DNA of 60,688 nucleotides from Lachnospiraceae bacterium. Its GTDB lineage: Bacteria > Bacillota > Clostridia > Lachnospirales > Lachnospiraceae. The notes under the pieces are model-generated. The model did no database searches and was not told where the DNA came from. It saw only the letters and a program-made list of their open reading frames with translations. Made by a program: the position numbers and the translations under genes. Shown in pieces: positions 57,770 to 60,688 of this stretch. The DNA lies in assembly GCA_019424135.1 (NCBI GenBank), contig JAHYZZ010000013.1, positions 5,220 to 65,907 of the forward strand, in the 5' to 3' direction. The number at the start of each line of letters is the position of its first letter. Position 1 is the stretch's first letter.

Positions 57770-60427
57770 CTATCTCGGGATTTCTACCATCTTGAATGCT
57801 TCTACCTGATCGCCTTCTTTTACATCATTAAAGTTATTAAATACAAAGCCACATTCATATCCTGCTCTTACTTCTTTTACATCATCCTTAAAACGCTTCA
57901 GTGAAGCAAGACTTCCTTCATACACTACAACGCCGTCCCGCAAGATCCTTGCAGAACAGTCACGCTCAAAAGTGCCATCCAACACATAAGCACCTGCAAT
58001 GGTTCCTACACCAGAAGCCTTGAACAGCTGACGGACCTCTGCATGCCCCAGAACCTTTTCCTCAAATACCGGATCCAGCATTCCCTTCATGGCCGCCTCC
58101 ACGTCTTCGATGGCATTGTAGATAACACGATATAAACGAATATCTACGCCTTCTCTTTCTGCTGTCTCTTTGGCCGTTGCATCTGGACGGACATTAAATC
58201 CGATGATGATTGCATTGGATGCTGATGCAAGACTGACGTCGGATTCATTGATTGCTCCCACTCCGCCGTGAATGATCTTAACCACTACTTCGTCGTTGGA
58301 CAATTTGAGAAGGCTCTGTTTCAGTGCTTCTACAGATCCTTGTACATCAGCTTTTACTACAATACCAAGTTCTTTTAAGTTTCCTTCCTGAATCTGGGTA
58401 AACAAGTCATCCAGAGACAATTTGCTCTTGGTCTCTTCCAAAAGTTTTACTTTTCCTTGGGAAATAAAGGTATCTGCAAAGTGTCTTGCCTCTTTATCGT
58501 TTGCACAGCAGACAAAGACTTCCCCTGCGTTTGGCACATCATTCAAACCTAAAATTTCCACCGGCATAGATGGTCCGGCCTCTTTTACACGCCGTCCCTT
58601 ATCATCCATCATGGCACGTACTTTTCCGTGGGCACTTCCTGCCGCAATGGCGTCTCCCACATGCAGGGTTCCTTTCTGAACCAGAACGGTAGCCACAGAA
58701 CCACGTCCCTTATCCAATTCTGCCTCCAGCACCAGTCCACGGGCGCGGCGGTTCGGATTAGCCTTAAGTTCCATAACCTCGGCAGTCAGAACAATCATTT
58801 CCATCAGATCTTCAAGGCCTTCTCCCGTCTTTGCAGATACTGGGACAAAGATGGTGCTGCCGCCCCAGTCTTCCGGAATAAGCTCATACTCGGCCAGTTC
58901 CTGTTTAACACGGTCAACGTTGGCACTTGGCTTATCAATCTTATTGACTGCCACCACGATTTCCACACCCGCAGCCTTTGCATGGTTGATCGCTTCCACA
59001 GTCTGAGGCATCACCCCGTCATCGGCTGCAACTACCAGGATGGCAATGTCCGTAGAGCTAGCACCCCTCATACGCATAGCTGTAAACGCCTCGTGTCCTG
59101 GAGTATCCAAAAAGGTAATCTTTTCTCCGTTGATATCTACCACGTACGCTCCAATGTGCTGTGTAATACCGCCGGCCTCCTTGTCAATTACATTGGTATG
59201 CCGGATCGCATCCAAAAGAGAAGTTTTTCCATGGTCTACGTGCCCCATTACGCAGACTACCGGAGGACGTTTCTTCATCTTAGATTCATCTTCTTCATCC
59301 TCTTTCAAAAGCTCCTCGATCACATCGACAACCTCTTCTTTTTCACACAGGATATCAAACTCCAAAGCAATCTCTTCGGCAGTCTCATAGTCGATTTCCT
59401 GATTAACTGTCACGACTTTCCCCTGCATAAAAAGTTTCTTTACGATAACAGAAGGAACGACCTTCATTTTATCGGCCAGATCTTTAATCGTCAAAACTTC
59501 CGGAATCACAATGGATTTTACCTCTTCCACCTTCTGTTCCTTCTGCTGAGGCTTTTGCATCTGCTGCTTTGGTTCGTTTTTCTTTCTGCCCTTGCTCTGT
59601 CTCTCATCGTCATCATCCCGGCGGTAATCCTTCTTCTTATGGTCATCTTTCCCTTTGCTCTTGGCTCTCTGGGGTTTTTGCCCTTCCATGGAAGGAGCTG
59701 GGATTGAACTGCCACCTCCGCGTCTGTCTTGACGGTCATGCTTCACACGCCCCTGATGACGGTCTGAACGGTCACTTCTTCCATCACGGTCACGATCTGT
59801 TCCTCTTCCCTGCCGGCGGTCGCCTTTTCCGTCACGGCCTCCAGTCTGTGGGCGCTCATTCCTTGTACCCCTGTCATTTTTTTCTTTGTCACGTCTGTCC
59901 TGACGCTCCGGCCGATCCGTTCTGCTCCCTGGTGTTTTTTCCATCTTCTTTTCAACCGGTTTTTCCTGACGTACCGGCTTCTCCACCTTATCAGCAGCAA
60001 CCTGCCGTTTTAAAGGTGCCGTAGATTTCTTTCCTTCGTCCTTTGCTTCTGATGAAGTTTCCGGACGAGGAACAGCCTTCTTCGCCGGTCGTCCATTGTT
60101 GACCTGCATTGGTTTCCCCTGCATAGCAGGACGGCCTCCTGCCTGTGATCGTCCTCCTCCCTGTCTTCTTCCCTGTTTTCCTCCGTTTTGTGTATTCTGA
60201 GGGCGGAACACGTGTACGATATTCTTCTTTTTAGGCGCATCCTTTGCCTGCGTATCCTTTTCCTGGGTCTCTTTTCTGAATTCTGCCCTGACCGTCTGCG
60301 CTTGCGACTCTTCAATTGCGCTGCTGTGACTTTTCACTTCTATCCCTTTCTTACCAAGGAACTCAATGACATCTTTACTTTCCATTCCCAGTTCCTTTGC
60401 CAGCTCATATATCTTCACTTTTGCCAT
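57770..60427 (-). CDS. infB: Translation initiation factor IF-2
   Basis: IF-2 brings initiator tRNA to the 30S subunit and joins the subunits, using GTP. The 885-residue product has an N-terminal IF2N domain (KIYELAKELGMESKDVIEFL), a long disordered region at about residues 55-305 rich in Arg, Lys, Gly, Asp and Gln (e.g. RRQGGGRSQAGGRP and GRGTDRDRDGRSDRSDRHQG), a second IF2N domain, the G domain with GHVDHGKTSLL (395-405), DTPGHEAF and NKIDKP, and C-terminal domains. It starts 24 bases after the L7Ae-like gene. The linker is long and repetitive compared with Bacillus. Confidence 0.98.
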   Translation of the reverse strand: MAKVKIYELAKELGMESKDVIEFLGKKGIEVKSHSSAIEESQAQTVRAEFRKETQEKDTQAKDAPKKKNIVHVFRPQNTQNGGKQGRRQGGGRSQAGGRPAMQGKPMQVNNGRPAKKAVPRPETSSEAKDEGKKSTAPLKRQVAADKVEKPVRQEKPVEKKMEKTPGSRTDRPERQDRRDKEKNDRGTRNERPQTGGRDGKGDRRQGRGTDRDRDGRSDRSDRHQGRVKHDRQDRRGGGSSIPAPSMEGQKPQRAKSKGKDDHKKKDYRRDDDDERQSKGRKKNEPKQQMQKPQQKEQKVEEVKSIVIPEVLTIKDLADKMKVVPSVIVKKLFMQGKVVTVNQEIDYETAEEIALEFDILCEKEEVVDVIEELLKEDEEDESKMKKRPPVVCVMGHVDHGKTSLLDAIRHTNVIDKEAGGITQHIGAYVVDINGEKITFLDTPGHEAFTAMRMRGASSTDIAILVVAADDGVMPQTVEAINHAKAAGVEIVVAVNKIDKPSANVDRVKQELAEYELIPEDWGGSTIFVPVSAKTGEGLEDLMEMIVLTAEVMELKANPNRRARGLVLEAELDKGRGSVATVLVQKGTLHVGDAIAAGSAHGKVRAMMDDKGRRVKEAGPSMPVEILGLNDVPNAGEVFVCCANDKEARHFADTFISQGKVKLLEETKSKLSLDDLFTQIQEGNLKELGIVVKADVQGSVEALKQSLLKLSNDEVVVKIIHGGVGAINESDVSLASASNAIIIGFNVRPDATAKETAEREGVDIRLYRVIYNAIEDVEAAMKGMLDPVFEEKVLGHAEVRQLFKASGVGTIAGAYVLDGTFERDCSARILRDGVVVYEGSLASLKRFKDDVKEVRAGYECGFVFNNFNDVKEGDQVEAFKMVEIPR

Positions 60428-60451
60428 ACTATCTACCTCCTCTATGCAACT

Positions 60452-60688
60452 TTAGCTATCTTTCCTGTCCATATGTTTCCTGATTCCTTTTGCAAATCCC
60501 TCATCCAATATTGCAAGAGATGCGCGGAACTGTTTTCCCATTGCATGCCCCAAGGTATCTTTATCTTCATAAAAATAGATTGGTACTTTATAATACTCAC
60601 ACATATTCTGGAATTTCTTTTTGGTATTATCAGACGCATCCTCTGCCACGATTACCAGAGAGGTCGGTCGCGACTTTACTTCACGTTC
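60452..60688 (-). CDS. L7Ae/L30e-family ribosomal-like protein (YlxQ type), 5' end missing
   Basis: Only the C-terminal 78 codons are present; the gene runs past the right edge of the window. The fold is L7Ae/L30e: SLVIVAEDASDNTKKKF, then a CEYYKVPIYFYED strand and helix, and GHAMGKQFRASLAIL-type stretch (here LGHAMGKQFRASLAILDEGF) near the end. In Firmicutes the gene between nusA/ylxR and infB is YlxQ, a small RNA-binding L7Ae-like protein, and that context fits exactly. A shorter reading that starts at 60649 is a false start within the frame. Confidence 0.85.
   Translation of the reverse strand, partial: EREVKSRPTSLVIVAEDASDNTKKKFQNMCEYYKVPIYFYEDKDTLGHAMGKQFRASLAILDEGFAKGIRKHMDRKDS

Noticed and set aside
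58628..59707. Plus-strand open frame of 359 codons opposite infB
   Set aside because: It lies wholly antisense to the well supported IF-2 gene, partly in its low-complexity region, and its product resembles no family.
1..60688. Prophage, insertion sequence, CRISPR, tRNA or defence genes
   Set aside because: No integrases, transposases, repeat arrays, tRNA-like cloverleafs or defence families were recognised; the gene order is conserved core genome.

Overview
The window looks like core chromosome of a spore-forming, anaerobic member of the class Clostridia, most likely the family Lachnospiraceae. The evidence is a complete spoIIIA operon, spoIVB, spo0A and ylbJ; a monomeric group B-type [FeFe] hydrogenase; the short HisG plus HisZ form of ATP phosphoribosyltransferase; and AT-leaning sequence with strong GGAGG ribosome sites. 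I see no phage, insertion sequence, CRISPR array, tRNA or rRNA. Almost every gene is on the minus strand, so transcription runs from high to low coordinates. Only ylbJ and maf are on the plus strand. No gene-free stretch exceeds 300 bases.

Region by region, in transcription order from the right edge: (1) 60.7-53.9 kb is the translation cluster L7Ae-like/infB/rbfA/nrnA/truB/ribF, followed by rpsO and pnp, each with its own promoter and structured leader. (2) 51.7-46.8 kb is spoIIIAA-AH behind a sigma-E-like promoter. (3) 46.7-34.1 kb is prfC, then asp23/nusB/xseA/xseB/ispA/dxs/tlyA/nadK/argR/recN/spoIVB/spo0A. This closely follows the order in Bacillus subtilis, but accB, accC and folD are absent, and prfC and nadK are present. 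(4) 34.1-26.1 kb is glgA, then a one-carbon/methionine group (metF, a free-standing MetH reactivation protein, metH), asnA and the hydrogenase. (5) 26.0-21.1 kb is alaS, rpsU, an argD-type aminotransferase and, convergent to it, maf. (6) 20.9-15.8 kb is a pentapeptide-repeat gene translationally coupled to a predicted ABC-class ATPase, then rsmD, coaD, a coiled-coil protein and, convergent to it, ylbJ. (7) 15.8-5.9 kb is pepD, an M23 peptidase and a tightly overlapping run of RNA-modification and other genes ending in recU. (8) 5.8-0.7 kb is a histidine operon (hisZ-G-D-B-IE) behind a perfect consensus promoter. Its last gene fuses a HisF-like barrel that lacks both catalytic aspartates to HisIE. 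(9) At the left edge are a small membrane protein behind a sigma-E-like promoter and the start of a B12-binding radical SAM gene.

The genes are mainly housekeeping: translation, rRNA modification, isoprenoid and histidine synthesis, folate/B12 methyl transfer, DNA repair and sporulation. I found no clear new defence or mobile system. The best leads for new biology are the degenerate HisF-like/HisIE fusion, the pentapeptide-DUF5758/ABC-ATPase pair, the detached MetH reactivation protein, a 27-position near-perfect hairpin in the pnp leader, an alaS promoter whose -35 box begins in the loop of the upstream gene's terminator, and a cluster of Spo0A-box-like sites before spo0A. Starts were chosen from ribosome sites and alignment with family N termini. 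No database searches were run.
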